A DNA stretch of 55,820 nt, taken from the NCBI GenBank assembly GCA_949893755.1, contig CATLCV010000010.1, positions 1-55,820 of the forward strand, given 5' to 3'. This document shows positions 33,307 through 41,232 of the stretch, in pieces; the first letter of the stretch is position 1; every line of letters begins with the position of its first letter. The stretch is from an uncultured Lachnospiraceae bacterium (GTDB lineage Bacteria; Bacillota; Clostridia; Lachnospirales; Lachnospiraceae). Under the pieces are notes generated by a model. That model ran no database searches, had not been told where the DNA came from, and saw only the letters and a list, made by a program, of their open reading frames with translations. A program made the position numbers and the translations under genes.

Positions 33307-34419
33307 ATGAGTGAATATAAAATTTTAGCCATCAATCCCGGCTCCACGTCCACGAAGATCGCGCTTTTTCAGGGAGAGGAATGCCTGTATTCCAAAAATG
33401 TATCTCACGATGCGGCGGAGCTGGACAAATTCCGGAATCTGACGGAGCAGCTTCCCTACCGCCGGGATATGATCCTGAGCCTTTTGAAAGAGGCCGGGAT
33501 CACACTGGACGATGTAGACGTATTTGTCGGACGCGGGGGCGGCCTGCTTGCCATGGAAGGCGGCACCTACGAAGTGACGGAGCTTTTGCTGGATCATGCC
33601 AGGAACTTCGCCAACGGGGTCATCCATCCCGCCAGCTTAGGCTCCCAGCTTGCCAATGAATTTGCCGAAAAATACGGAGCGAAGGCGATGGTAGTCAACC
33701 CGCCGGATGTGGATGAGCTGCAGGACCTGGCCCGGATGACAGGCATCAAAGGGGTGAACCGGATCATCCACCTGCATGCGCTGAATTTAAAAGAGACTGC
33801 CATCCGCCACAGCAAGGCGGTGCTCCATAAAAAATACGAGGAATGCAATTATGTAGTCTGCCACATCGGCGGGGGAATCTCCGTTTCCGCCCATCGGCAG
33901 GGCAGAATGGTGGACGGCTATGACATTGTAGGCGGCGAAGGCCCGATGGCGCCGACCCGCTGCGGAAGTGTGGCAGTGGCCGACCTGCTGGCGTATATCC
34001 GGGAACAGGATCTGGACATTGCCGACGTGAAAAAGCTGTGTACCAGAAACGGCGGCTTCATCAGCCACACCGGGATATCCGATGCACTGGAGCTGACCCA
34101 GCGGGCGAAGAACGGAGACCGGTATGCGGAAATGCTCTGGAATACGATGATCTACCAGATCGAGAAATGCATCGGCTCCATGGCGGCCGTACTCCACGGC
34201 AAGGTGGACGGCATCCTGCTGGGCGGCGGCATGGTACATAACAAGGATCTGGTGGAGCAGATCTCCGAGACCTGTTCCTTCATCGCGCCGGTCACGGCTT
34301 ATCCGGGCGAATTTGAGATGGAGGCCATGGCAGCAGGCGCCGTCCGGGTACTGGACGGGGAAGAGGAATTGAAGCAGTATACCGGAAAAAAAGTCTGGGA
34401 GAAATTTGATTTCGAGTAA
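33307..34419 (+). CDS. Butyrate-kinase-type acyl kinase
   Basis: 370 residues, acetate/butyrate kinase fold. Motifs: ILAINPGSTSTKIALF at the start (phosphate-binding), GRGGGLLAMEGGTYEV near residue 72, NPPDVDEL, CHIGGGISVSAHRQGRMVDG near 188 and GGGMVHN near 310. It would turn acyl phosphate and ADP into acid and ATP. I leave the symbol blank because the substrate may not be butyrate. The start at 33307 follows GAAAGGTG. With the phosphotransacylase just before it, this gives the ATP-yielding end of the operon's pathway. Confidence 0.88.
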   Translation: MSEYKILAINPGSTSTKIALFQGEECLYSKNVSHDAAELDKFRNLTEQLPYRRDMILSLLKEAGITLDDVDVFVGRGGGLLAMEGGTYEVTELLLDHARNFANGVIHPASLGSQLANEFAEKYGAKAMVVNPPDVDELQDLARMTGIKGVNRIIHLHALNLKETAIRHSKAVLHKKYEECNYVVCHIGGGISVSAHRQGRMVDGYDIVGGEGPMAPTRCGSVAVADLLAYIREQDLDIADVKKLCTRNGGFISHTGISDALELTQRAKNGDRYAEMLWNTMIYQIEKCIGSMAAVLHGKVDGILLGGGMVHNKDLVEQISETCSFIAPVTAYPGEFEMEAMAAGAVRVLDGEEELKQYTGKKVWEKFDFE

Positions 34420-34467
34420 TGCAGAAGTTATTTCCATAAAGTTTCTAAACAGAACAGGAGTCAGGAC

Positions 34468-34983
34468 ATGGAAGAGAAGAGGGAAAAAAGAATCCGTATG
34501 CTCACACTGGCCTTCGGGATCGCTCTGATGCCGCCGATCTGGGCGGTGCTGAGTCCCTACATGGGGATCAGCACCGGAGCGGTGGCGCTGATCTGCGCGG
34601 GGCTGTATGTGGCAAACGGAAATCAGAGAAAAGACGCATTAAAAATCACGGTTGGCTTTCTGTGCGGGGATGTGTGGGCAGTCCTGGCAGTCTGGATCAT
34701 GGAAGCAATGCCCTTTCATCCCAATGTGGAATTGTATTGCACCCTGTTTGTGCTGGGCGGCCTTGCGGTCATCATCGGAGAGACATGCTCCAGATTCATC
34801 TTCGTACCCTCCTGGCTGTGCGGCTGGGCCATCGGCCTGACCATCTTAGGGCCGATGAAGGTGCAGGAGTTCGGGACGCTTCCCATCCAGATCGGCGCGG
34901 CCATGATCGCAGGGGTCGTTTATGTGGGGATCGGGGTGGATGCATTCCAGAGGATGCTGCTGAAAAAATTCGGGGTATCATAA
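34468..34983 (+). CDS. DUF1097 membrane protein
   Basis: 171 residues with about five membrane helices (for example FGIALMPPIWAVLSPYMGI, GAVALICAGLYVA and FGTLPIQIGAAMIAGVVYV). The size and the PFHP and glycine-rich ends match DUF1097 proteins, whose function is unknown. It is the last gene of the thiolase operon, 48 bp after the acyl kinase, and may import the substrate or export the acid. The ATG follows AACAGGAGTCAGGAC. A weak intrinsic terminator at 35123-35151 ends the operon. Confidence 0.8.
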   Translation: MEEKREKRIRMLTLAFGIALMPPIWAVLSPYMGISTGAVALICAGLYVANGNQRKDALKITVGFLCGDVWAVLAVWIMEAMPFHPNVELYCTLFVLGGLAVIIGETCSRFIFVPSWLCGWAIGLTILGPMKVQEFGTLPIQIGAAMIAGVVYVGIGVDAFQRMLLKKFGVS

Positions 34984-35122
34984 GGAATAAGAAAGTTCGG
35001 TTGCTAGTATGACCGTGACAGACAGGAGAGTTAATCCGAAGTGGAGGCAGAGGGAAGCCGAGAGACAGACTATGCAGGTGCAATTAGTTTTTCTGTGCTT
35101 TATGAATATCAGTTTCAATGGA

Positions 35123-35151
35123 CATCAGTCAGGAATGGCTGGTGTTTTTTT
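35123..35151 (+). terminator. Intrinsic terminator of the thiolase operon
   Basis: CATCAG (35123-35128) pairs with CTGGTG (35139-35144, one G-U), followed by seven T. The rest of 34984-35327 is AT-rich and shows no gene. Confidence 0.65.
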
Positions 35152-35327
35152 ACGTAAATAGGATAAGCATCATACTGATAGTGAATAAATTAAAGTGAAA
35201 AGTTATTTTAAGATCTAAACATGTTGAAAGGCTTTTACTTGGCAGGTATAATGGGATATATGAAATAACAGCTTTACAAAAGATGTTGATATTATTTGTA
35301 ACTGTAAGGAGATAGGGAGGTGATTTT

Positions 35328-36371
35328 ATGGGTAAAAGAGCAGAAATAGAAAAAATTAACAGCGATAAAGAGTATGAACAACTTCTTCGACAGATTATGG
35401 TACGATCACAAGCAGGATTAGAGAAAGCAGCTGATGAGGTAAGGAAAGCACAGCTTGCGGCTTATTGGGATAATGGACGGTATATCGTTGAGTATGAACA
35501 AAACGGAAAAAAGCATGCAGAATATGGTTTAGAGTTATTGAAAAGATTAGCGGAAGATTTGACATTACGGCTTGGAAAAGGTTATAGCAGGCCCACATTA
35601 TATAAAATGAGAAAATTTTATCAGTGCTATCCCAACGGATTTGAAGAATGTAAGGAACTTTCATGGTCGCATATTTGTGAACTGATTTATATAGAGGATG
35701 ATTTGGAAAGAAGTTTTTATGCAAAACAAAGCGTTGCCGAAAACTGGAATGTACGGACATTAAAAAGACAGAAAAAGAGCGCGCTATTCCTCCGTCTTGC
35801 AGCCAGTAAAGATAAAAAGGGGATATTAAAAATGGCAGAAGAAGGAATTGAAATACAGACTGCACAGGATATAGTAAAGGACACATATACATTAGAATTT
35901 TTAAATCTTAATGACAAACAGCATTATAATGAGAAGGATTTAGAAAACCGGATTTTAGAGCATTTGCAGGAGTTCTTACTAGAACTTGGGAAAGGATTTA
36001 CTTTTGTAAAAAGGCAATATCCAATGAATATTGGCAATAAAGTGTTTTGGTGTGATCTGGTTTTTTATCATCGAATTTTGAAATGTTTTGTGTTGATAGA
36101 CCTGAAAAGAGATGATGTGCAGCATGATGATATTGGGCAAATGAATACTTATATGGGGTATATAGCGGAGGAGGAGAATATGCCCGATGACAATCCTCCC
36201 GTTGGAATAATACTTGCACGTGGAAAAGATGAACTGCTTGTGAAATATGCGACATATGGTATGGATAGTAATTTATTTGTATCAAAGTATGAATTATACT
36301 TACCGAATAGAGATGAGTTGAAGCGTTTAGTTGACAATATCATGAAGGAAGCAGATGAGGAGGAAAAGTAG
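35328..36371 (+). CDS. DUF1016/YhcG-type PD-(D/E)xK nuclease
   Basis: 347 residues. The N-terminal DUF1016_N part contains AYWDNGRYIVEYEQ and the RLAEDLTLRLGKGYSRPTLY helix-turn-helix-like segment. The C-terminal nuclease core has Asp in FWCDLVFYHR and then LIDLKRDD, where most relatives read IELK, so Glu is replaced by Asp, which still fits PD-(D/E)xK. Family members are linked to recombination-promoting nucleases and mobile DNA. The ATG follows GGGAGGTGATTTT. The gene stands alone in an AT-rich patch bounded by terminators, suggesting it was acquired. No methylase or partner is adjacent. Confidence 0.88.
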   Translation: MGKRAEIEKINSDKEYEQLLRQIMVRSQAGLEKAADEVRKAQLAAYWDNGRYIVEYEQNGKKHAEYGLELLKRLAEDLTLRLGKGYSRPTLYKMRKFYQCYPNGFEECKELSWSHICELIYIEDDLERSFYAKQSVAENWNVRTLKRQKKSALFLRLAASKDKKGILKMAEEGIEIQTAQDIVKDTYTLEFLNLNDKQHYNEKDLENRILEHLQEFLLELGKGFTFVKRQYPMNIGNKVFWCDLVFYHRILKCFVLIDLKRDDVQHDDIGQMNTYMGYIAEEENMPDDNPPVGIILARGKDELLVKYATYGMDSNLFVSKYELYLPNRDELKRLVDNIMKEADEEEK

Positions 36372-36372
36372 A

Positions 36373-36474
36373 TTTTGTCGATAATTTTTGAATCACAAAA
36401 AATGAGAAAACACCATATTTATGAGATTTTAGCCATTAGTCATTTATAAGTTTTTCTTTTTGTCGATAATTTTT
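36373..36474 (+). repeat. 17-bp direct repeats after the nuclease gene
   Basis: TTTTGTCGATAATTTTT occurs at 36373-36389 and 36458-36474, 85 bp apart, starting just after the nuclease stop. They could be traces of an insertion or of slippage. Confidence 0.65.
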
Positions 36475-36504
36475 AGAGCAATTTTAGAATACAGATGATA
36501 AACT

Positions 36505-36531
36505 GGGCTGCCGGAAAATAGACAGCCCTTT
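36505..36531 (+). terminator. Intrinsic terminator after the nuclease gene
   Basis: GGGCTG (36505-36510) pairs with CAGCCC (36523-36528), followed by TTTCT. The loop begins CCGGAAAA like the terminator at 20761. Confidence 0.7.
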
Positions 36532-36559
36532 CTCATTGGTTCAAAAAAGATTTTCAGAT

Positions 36560-37567
36560 TTATTCTTTCGCTGCATTCCCAAACGCATTTTCATCCGCTT
36601 CGAACACCCCTGGATTGAATGCCGCATACGGCGCCTTCAACTCTTTCAGATTCTTGATCGTACCGGAAGGCTGCGCCTGGGTCTTGATCTCTGTGGAATG
36701 CTCCAGCTTTCCGCCCCATTTCAAGCGGGAACGCTCCAGCTCCTTGGGGGTATAGTGCATTTTTATCACGCCGTTTTCAATGGAGACGGTGCCGTGGGTT
36801 CCGCATACGACGCAGTCTGCCGTCTTTCCGTCGTGGGAGATCTGGAGCAGCCGTGTATGGCAGATGGGGCACATGCCTTCCTCTGTGCCTCTCCAACGGA
36901 TCCGTTCCTCCTCGGTCTCTGCTTCCAGAGAAGCGACGATGTTCTGTCCCACCGTGGTCATGCGGTCCATCATCTCTTGATTCCCCAGTACAGATTCATG
37001 AGCCATTGCCCCGTAATATTCCACCGTGTCGATTACGTCGATGGCCATCGGGAAGGTAAATTCATACATCATCGGCAGGGTCAGCGCGATCCAGTTTTCC
37101 GTCATGGCGCCGCCCACAGAGATCAGTGCCGCCTGCCGTTTCTTAAAGGATCTCTTATCCGGCAGGGCTTCCTCCGGCTTCCCGGCAGCCACCCCTTCGT
37201 CCCACGCGCCCTGGCGGAATGTAATGTCATGGCTTGGCCCGATCCGGTCGCAGATGGTCTTAAACCTTCCGGTTACGGATGTCTCATAGGTGGGACACGC
37301 CAGGATCACAGCGTCCGACTGCATCACAGCCTCATCCAGGATATCAAAGTCATCATGACGTACACAATACCCCCGTCCTCTTCCGGACATCATCCCGATC
37401 ACACAGGCAATACAGCCGGTACAGTTGGAGATCTCCAGATCGTCCGCCCGGATAAATGCCGTCTCGCAGCCCGCCTTTTCGCATTCCATCAGGGCGTGCT
37501 TCACCATGATGTCGCAGTTGCTCATTTTTCTTCCAAATGAAATACCCAATACTTTTTTCTTTTCCAT
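36560..37567 (-). CDS. NADPH-dependent FMN reductase-like protein with zinc ribbon
   Basis: 335 residues. The N-terminal 210 residues have the flavodoxin-like FMN reductase fold: GISFGRKMSNCDIMVKHAL at the start, NCTGCIACVIG near 48-58 and ACPTYETSVTG near 89. From about residue 230 a zinc-ribbon or rubredoxin-like insert follows: CPICHTRLL and CVVCGTHG, two CxxC pairs. This suggests electron transfer from NAD(P)H through FMN to a bound metal or a partner. The substrate is unknown. It is second in a minus-strand pair with a GPH symporter, 30 bp apart, so it may act on the imported compound. Confidence 0.83.
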   Translation of the reverse strand: MEKKKVLGISFGRKMSNCDIMVKHALMECEKAGCETAFIRADDLEISNCTGCIACVIGMMSGRGRGYCVRHDDFDILDEAVMQSDAVILACPTYETSVTGRFKTICDRIGPSHDITFRQGAWDEGVAAGKPEEALPDKRSFKKRQAALISVGGAMTENWIALTLPMMYEFTFPMAIDVIDTVEYYGAMAHESVLGNQEMMDRMTTVGQNIVASLEAETEEERIRWRGTEEGMCPICHTRLLQISHDGKTADCVVCGTHGTVSIENGVIKMHYTPKELERSRLKWGGKLEHSTEIKTQAQPSGTIKNLKELKAPYAAFNPGVFEADENAFGNAAKE

Positions 37568-37597
37568 AATTATTCTCCCTTCTGCACAGCTGGAACT

Positions 37598-38980
37598 TTA
37601 TTTATCCCACGCATGCTTTCCTGCATCCAGGTCCGCACGGATCTCAGAGACTCTCTTTGCATCCAGCTTGTAGAAGAGCATCGGGATCAGGGAAATAAGA
37701 CCGATCACGAAGGGAAGCAGGTTGACAACCGCATTGATCCCCTGCCGTGCAGCTTCGGTCTGATCTGCATTCGGAACATATCCGACTGCCGCCAGAAGAA
37801 GCACGCCTACGGAACCGCAGAGCGCAGTCGCCAGCTTCACGCCGAAGCTGAGCATGGAAGCCGCAACACCCTCCTGCCTTCTGCCAAGCTTCCAGTCGCC
37901 GTACTCGATGGAATCAGCAACCAGGCCGTAGCATACGGAAGCAGCCGAATTACAGAGCCCGCATACAAAGGATACCACAAGAAGGAACGGGATTCCGGCG
38001 TTCGGGAACAGGAACATGATCAGGAAACCAGCGTTCATCAGCATCTGAAGAAAGATCAGATAGCCCTTCTTGCCCAGCTTTTTCGTTCCGATCGGAAGGA
38101 AGAGCGTACCGATCAGCTGCGCGATAGTCATGACCGTGAAAAATGTAGCAATATGCATGAAATCGCCGACTACGTAGATGATGTAAAAGGTAAGCAGTCC
38201 CATACGGCCGGATACACAGATCGTACCAAGTACCGTAGCCAGAACAACCATCAGAAGCTGGTCATTTTTTACGATTTCCCGGATCGCGCCGATGAATCCG
38301 AGCTTTTCCGAATGATCCTGCGGCTTGTGAAGCTGATCCGTGTATTTCTCCTTACAGATCGCCGCTGTAGCCCAGAACGCCGGGATCATCAAGATAGAAA
38401 GAACGATCGCAAACCGGAAGTACCCCTGTGCGTCCGCAACCTCTGCTCCCGGGCGGGAAAGCGCCAGCAGAGTCGGAGCCGCGACCATGGAAAGGATGAT
38501 ACCGATCACGGAAGAACCGATTCCGCGGGCGGTCGCCAGATTCATACGAACCTGAGAATCAATGGCGATGACATTCTGCAATGCCTGATAAGCAATGGAT
38601 GCAGCCGTGTATGCCATACCGGTGCCGATGTAGCAGACCAGACACGCAACGGCCTTTGCCGCGCCGGAGATCGGCCATACGGTAAATGTCAGGATATTAA
38701 AGATTGCCAGTACCGGCGGCGCAAAATACAGATATGGACGGAAACGTCCCCATTTCGTATTTGTGCGGTCCGCAATGGTTCCCATCATCGGATCGTTGAT
38801 CGCGTCCCATACACGCGCGATCAGCATGATCAGAGAAATGGCGGATGCGGTCAGGCCTACGATATCTGTGTAGAACAATGTCAGATAATTGTTGACCATG
38901 TACCAGGACATTTGACAGCCGACTTCCCCCAGACTATAGCCGAATGCCAATTTTGGGTTTGTTTTTTCTTGAGTATTCAT
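37598..38980 (-). CDS. GPH-family symporter (second)
   Basis: 460 residues, about twelve membrane helices. The family signature near residues 60-85 reads ARVWDAINDPMMGTIADRTN then TKWGRFRPY, and the late cytoplasmic segment is DSIEYGDWKLGRRQEG near 355. It imports a glycoside or related compound with a cation. It is the first gene of a pair with the FMN reductase-like gene, so the cargo may be a reducible glycoside such as a plant phenolic. The ATG at 38980 follows AAGGAGG on the minus strand. The upstream 38981-39224 gap shows only a possible extended -10 near 39020. Confidence 0.92.
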   Translation of the reverse strand: MNTQEKTNPKLAFGYSLGEVGCQMSWYMVNNYLTLFYTDIVGLTASAISLIMLIARVWDAINDPMMGTIADRTNTKWGRFRPYLYFAPPVLAIFNILTFTVWPISGAAKAVACLVCYIGTGMAYTAASIAYQALQNVIAIDSQVRMNLATARGIGSSVIGIILSMVAAPTLLALSRPGAEVADAQGYFRFAIVLSILMIPAFWATAAICKEKYTDQLHKPQDHSEKLGFIGAIREIVKNDQLLMVVLATVLGTICVSGRMGLLTFYIIYVVGDFMHIATFFTVMTIAQLIGTLFLPIGTKKLGKKGYLIFLQMLMNAGFLIMFLFPNAGIPFLLVVSFVCGLCNSAASVCYGLVADSIEYGDWKLGRRQEGVAASMLSFGVKLATALCGSVGVLLLAAVGYVPNADQTEAARQGINAVVNLLPFVIGLISLIPMLFYKLDAKRVSEIRADLDAGKHAWDK

Positions 38981-39224
38981 AGCTTCCTCCTTTAGATATG
39001 TTTTATATTATCCGTATTCTACCATGCGGATTTTCCCGGTACTATTTTTCTTTATCCCAAATACCGGCTGATTTTTGTCCCTTTTTCGGCATTTTTTTCT
39101 TTATGGCATTTTGTGGATAATTTTCAGGCGTTCATTTTTGTCATCAGGAGGTTTTGCCGTGGACAGGACCTGTTTCCAAAAGAGATATCAGGGTGTTCAG
39201 GCGCATTTATTTTCAATGTAAATG

Positions 39225-39253
39225 AAAAACCCCCGCGGCAAAAGCAGCAGGGG
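39225..39253 (-). terminator. Intrinsic terminator of the alpha-glucosidase gene
   Basis: On the minus strand CCCCTGC (39247-39253) pairs with GCGGGGG (39230-39236), followed by TTTTTC. A 14-bp tandem repeat (TGATATCTTTAGGC twice) lies just beside it at about 39256-39283. It is 151 bp after the alpha-glucosidase stop. Confidence 0.8.
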
Positions 39254-39403
39254 CTTGATATCTTTAGGCTGATATCTTTAGGCACTTACGAACAATTTCA
39301 TGCGCAAAATGACAAAATTCTCGTATCTTGCTTTTCTGGTTGATCCAGGTTAGGAAAAAGACCAACAATATGTAACGATTCGGAACGGCAGACCATAGAT
39401 CCA

Positions 39404-41059
39404 TCAATCCTTCCGCATCCGGAACATCACCGACTCATATGGCCGGAGCACAGGTCCCCGGTAACCGCCTTCCCGGTCATAGGAGGACAGAAGGACCTCT
39501 CCGGCGCCTTCCAGCAGGGAGGCCGGGATCTCCCGCTCCTCCCGGGAGAAGTTGTGGAATGCCAGCAGCGTTTCCTCTGACGCGCTTCTGGTCAGTGCGA
39601 TCAGCTTCGGATGTCCTGTTTCCAGGAAGGTCAGATCCCCCCGGGACAGTGCAGAGGATTGTTTGCGCAGCGCGATCAGCTTCCGGTAGCACTGATAGAC
39701 CGAGTGGGGATCCTGCCGCTGGGCTTCTACATTGATATTCCGGGTATTGGGATTGGTCTTCAGCCAGGGGGTGCCGGAGGTAAAGCCGCCGTTTTCGGAG
39801 CCGTCCCACTGCATGGGGGTGCGGGCGTTGTCGCGGCTTTCCAGCTGGGCCTGGGCCAGGGCAGCCTCCGGATCCATACCGGAAAGCAGATACTGCTGGT
39901 ATTGGTCTCTGGTGCTGGGATCGTCATAATCCTCAATGGACGGCAGCTTCACATTGGTCATCCCGATCTCCTCGCCCTGGTATACATAAGGAGTGCCCGG
40001 CAGGCTGTGGAGGAACATGGCCAGAAACTTGGCGGAAACCTCCCAGTACTCGCCGTCGTCGCCGTAGAGGGACACCTGCCGGGGCTTATCGTGGTTGCTG
40101 AAAAATCTGGCCCACCAGCCGTCCTCCTTCATAGCCTGGTAGCTTTCCTCGATCTCCTTCTTAAGCCGCTCCGGCGACCAGGTGTCGATCTCGGTCTTTG
40201 GCAGCACGAAGGGGATCGCCATGTCAAATTCCTCCCGGTCCGTTTTTACATAGTTGCCAAGCTCCTCCACGGTGGGCGCTGCCACCTCCCCCACAGTCAG
40301 GAGATTGCGGGGAGCGAAGACCCGCCGGTTCATTTCCCGGATATAGGCATGGGTCCCCGGGCGGCAGATGAGGCAGTCCGGGAAGGAGTAGCCGTCGGGC
40401 CGGGGCGGCAGAGCGGAATCGGGGAAATCACGGGGCTTGTCCAGGTAGCTGATGGCGTCCACACGGAAGCCCTCCACCCCTTTGTCCGCCCACCAGTTCA
40501 TCATCTCGATCACCGAATCCCGGAGCTCCTGACAGGCCCAGTTCAGGTCGGGTTGCTTTTTGGAAAAATAGTGGAAATAGTACTGGCCCCGCTCAGGTAC
40601 ATATTCCCAGGCGCTTCCGCCGAAGGCCGAACCCCAGTTGTTGGGCTCATGGCCGTCCACCGGATCCCGCCAGATGTAATAATCGGATCTGGGATTCTCC
40701 CGGGACGACCGGGACTCCAGAAACCAGGGATGCTCGTCCGAGGAATGGTTCACAACCAGATCCATGATCATGCGGATGCCCTTTTTCCGGCAGGCGTCCC
40801 GCAGGCGGTCCCAGTCCTCCATGGTGCCGAACTCTTCCATGATCTCCTGATAGCCGGAGATATCATAGCCGTTGTCGTCGTTGGGCGAGCGGTAGACCGG
40901 GGAAAGCCACAGGGCGTTGATGCCAAGCTCCTCCAGGTAGTCCAGCTTCTGTAAAATACCGGGCAGATCCCCGATGCCGTCCCCGTTGGAATCATAGAAG
41001 CTGCGGGGATAGATCTGATAAATGACCAGGTCCCTGATCCAATCTTTCTGTTCTGTCAT
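39404..41059 (-). CDS. GH13 alpha-glucosidase (oligo-1,6-glucosidase group)
   Basis: 551 residues, no signal peptide, cytoplasmic. The catalytic trio is complete: nucleophile Asp201 in GFRVDAIS, acid/base Glu258 in TVGEVA and Asp324 in SNHDKP. The QPDLNW segment (169-174) marks the GH13_31 oligo-1,6-glucosidase group. The nucleophile is followed by Ala rather than the Val common in isomaltases, so activity on alpha-1,4 links is possible. It lies downstream of YesM/YesN on the same strand, with its own possible promoter in the 173-bp gap, and an intrinsic terminator follows. Confidence 0.94.
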   Translation of the reverse strand: MTEQKDWIRDLVIYQIYPRSFYDSNGDGIGDLPGILQKLDYLEELGINALWLSPVYRSPNDDNGYDISGYQEIMEEFGTMEDWDRLRDACRKKGIRMIMDLVVNHSSDEHPWFLESRSSRENPRSDYYIWRDPVDGHEPNNWGSAFGGSAWEYVPERGQYYFHYFSKKQPDLNWACQELRDSVIEMMNWWADKGVEGFRVDAISYLDKPRDFPDSALPPRPDGYSFPDCLICRPGTHAYIREMNRRVFAPRNLLTVGEVAAPTVEELGNYVKTDREEFDMAIPFVLPKTEIDTWSPERLKKEIEESYQAMKEDGWWARFFSNHDKPRQVSLYGDDGEYWEVSAKFLAMFLHSLPGTPYVYQGEEIGMTNVKLPSIEDYDDPSTRDQYQQYLLSGMDPEAALAQAQLESRDNARTPMQWDGSENGGFTSGTPWLKTNPNTRNINVEAQRQDPHSVYQCYRKLIALRKQSSALSRGDLTFLETGHPKLIALTRSASEETLLAFHNFSREEREIPASLLEGAGEVLLSSYDREGGYRGPVLRPYESVMFRMRKD

Positions 41060-41126
41060 AAAACATCCTCCTTATTGCTGTGCTGCAGGGCGCCGGCTTC
41101 CCAGCGGCCTGCAATGTGTTTCTTCT

Positions 41127-41157
41127 ATTATACACCATTTAATGAAGATATCGACAA
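41127..41157 (-). promoter_or_regulatory. Possible promoter of the alpha-glucosidase gene
   Basis: On the minus strand TTGTCG (41152-41157), a 19-bp spacer and TATAAT (41127-41132). The spacer is longer than ideal, so an activator might be needed. Confidence 0.5.
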
Positions 41158-41232
41158 GAAAGTTTTCCGCTTTTTATCCGCACGGTTAGCGGGGGCAGGT
41201 AACAGAGGGGAGACAGCAGCATCTCTGTGTTT

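Noticed and set aside
32133..33353. Minus-strand open frame opposite the phosphotransacylase
   Set aside because: Antisense shadow; the plus strand shows a conserved enzyme with good ribosome binding sites.
37613..38995. Plus-strand open frame as long as the GPH gene it opposes
   Set aside because: Charged, Arg/Asp-rich, no membrane helices; the minus strand has the GPH signature.
39611..40954. Plus-strand open frame opposite the alpha-glucosidase
   Set aside because: Antisense shadow; catalytic residues are all on the other strand.
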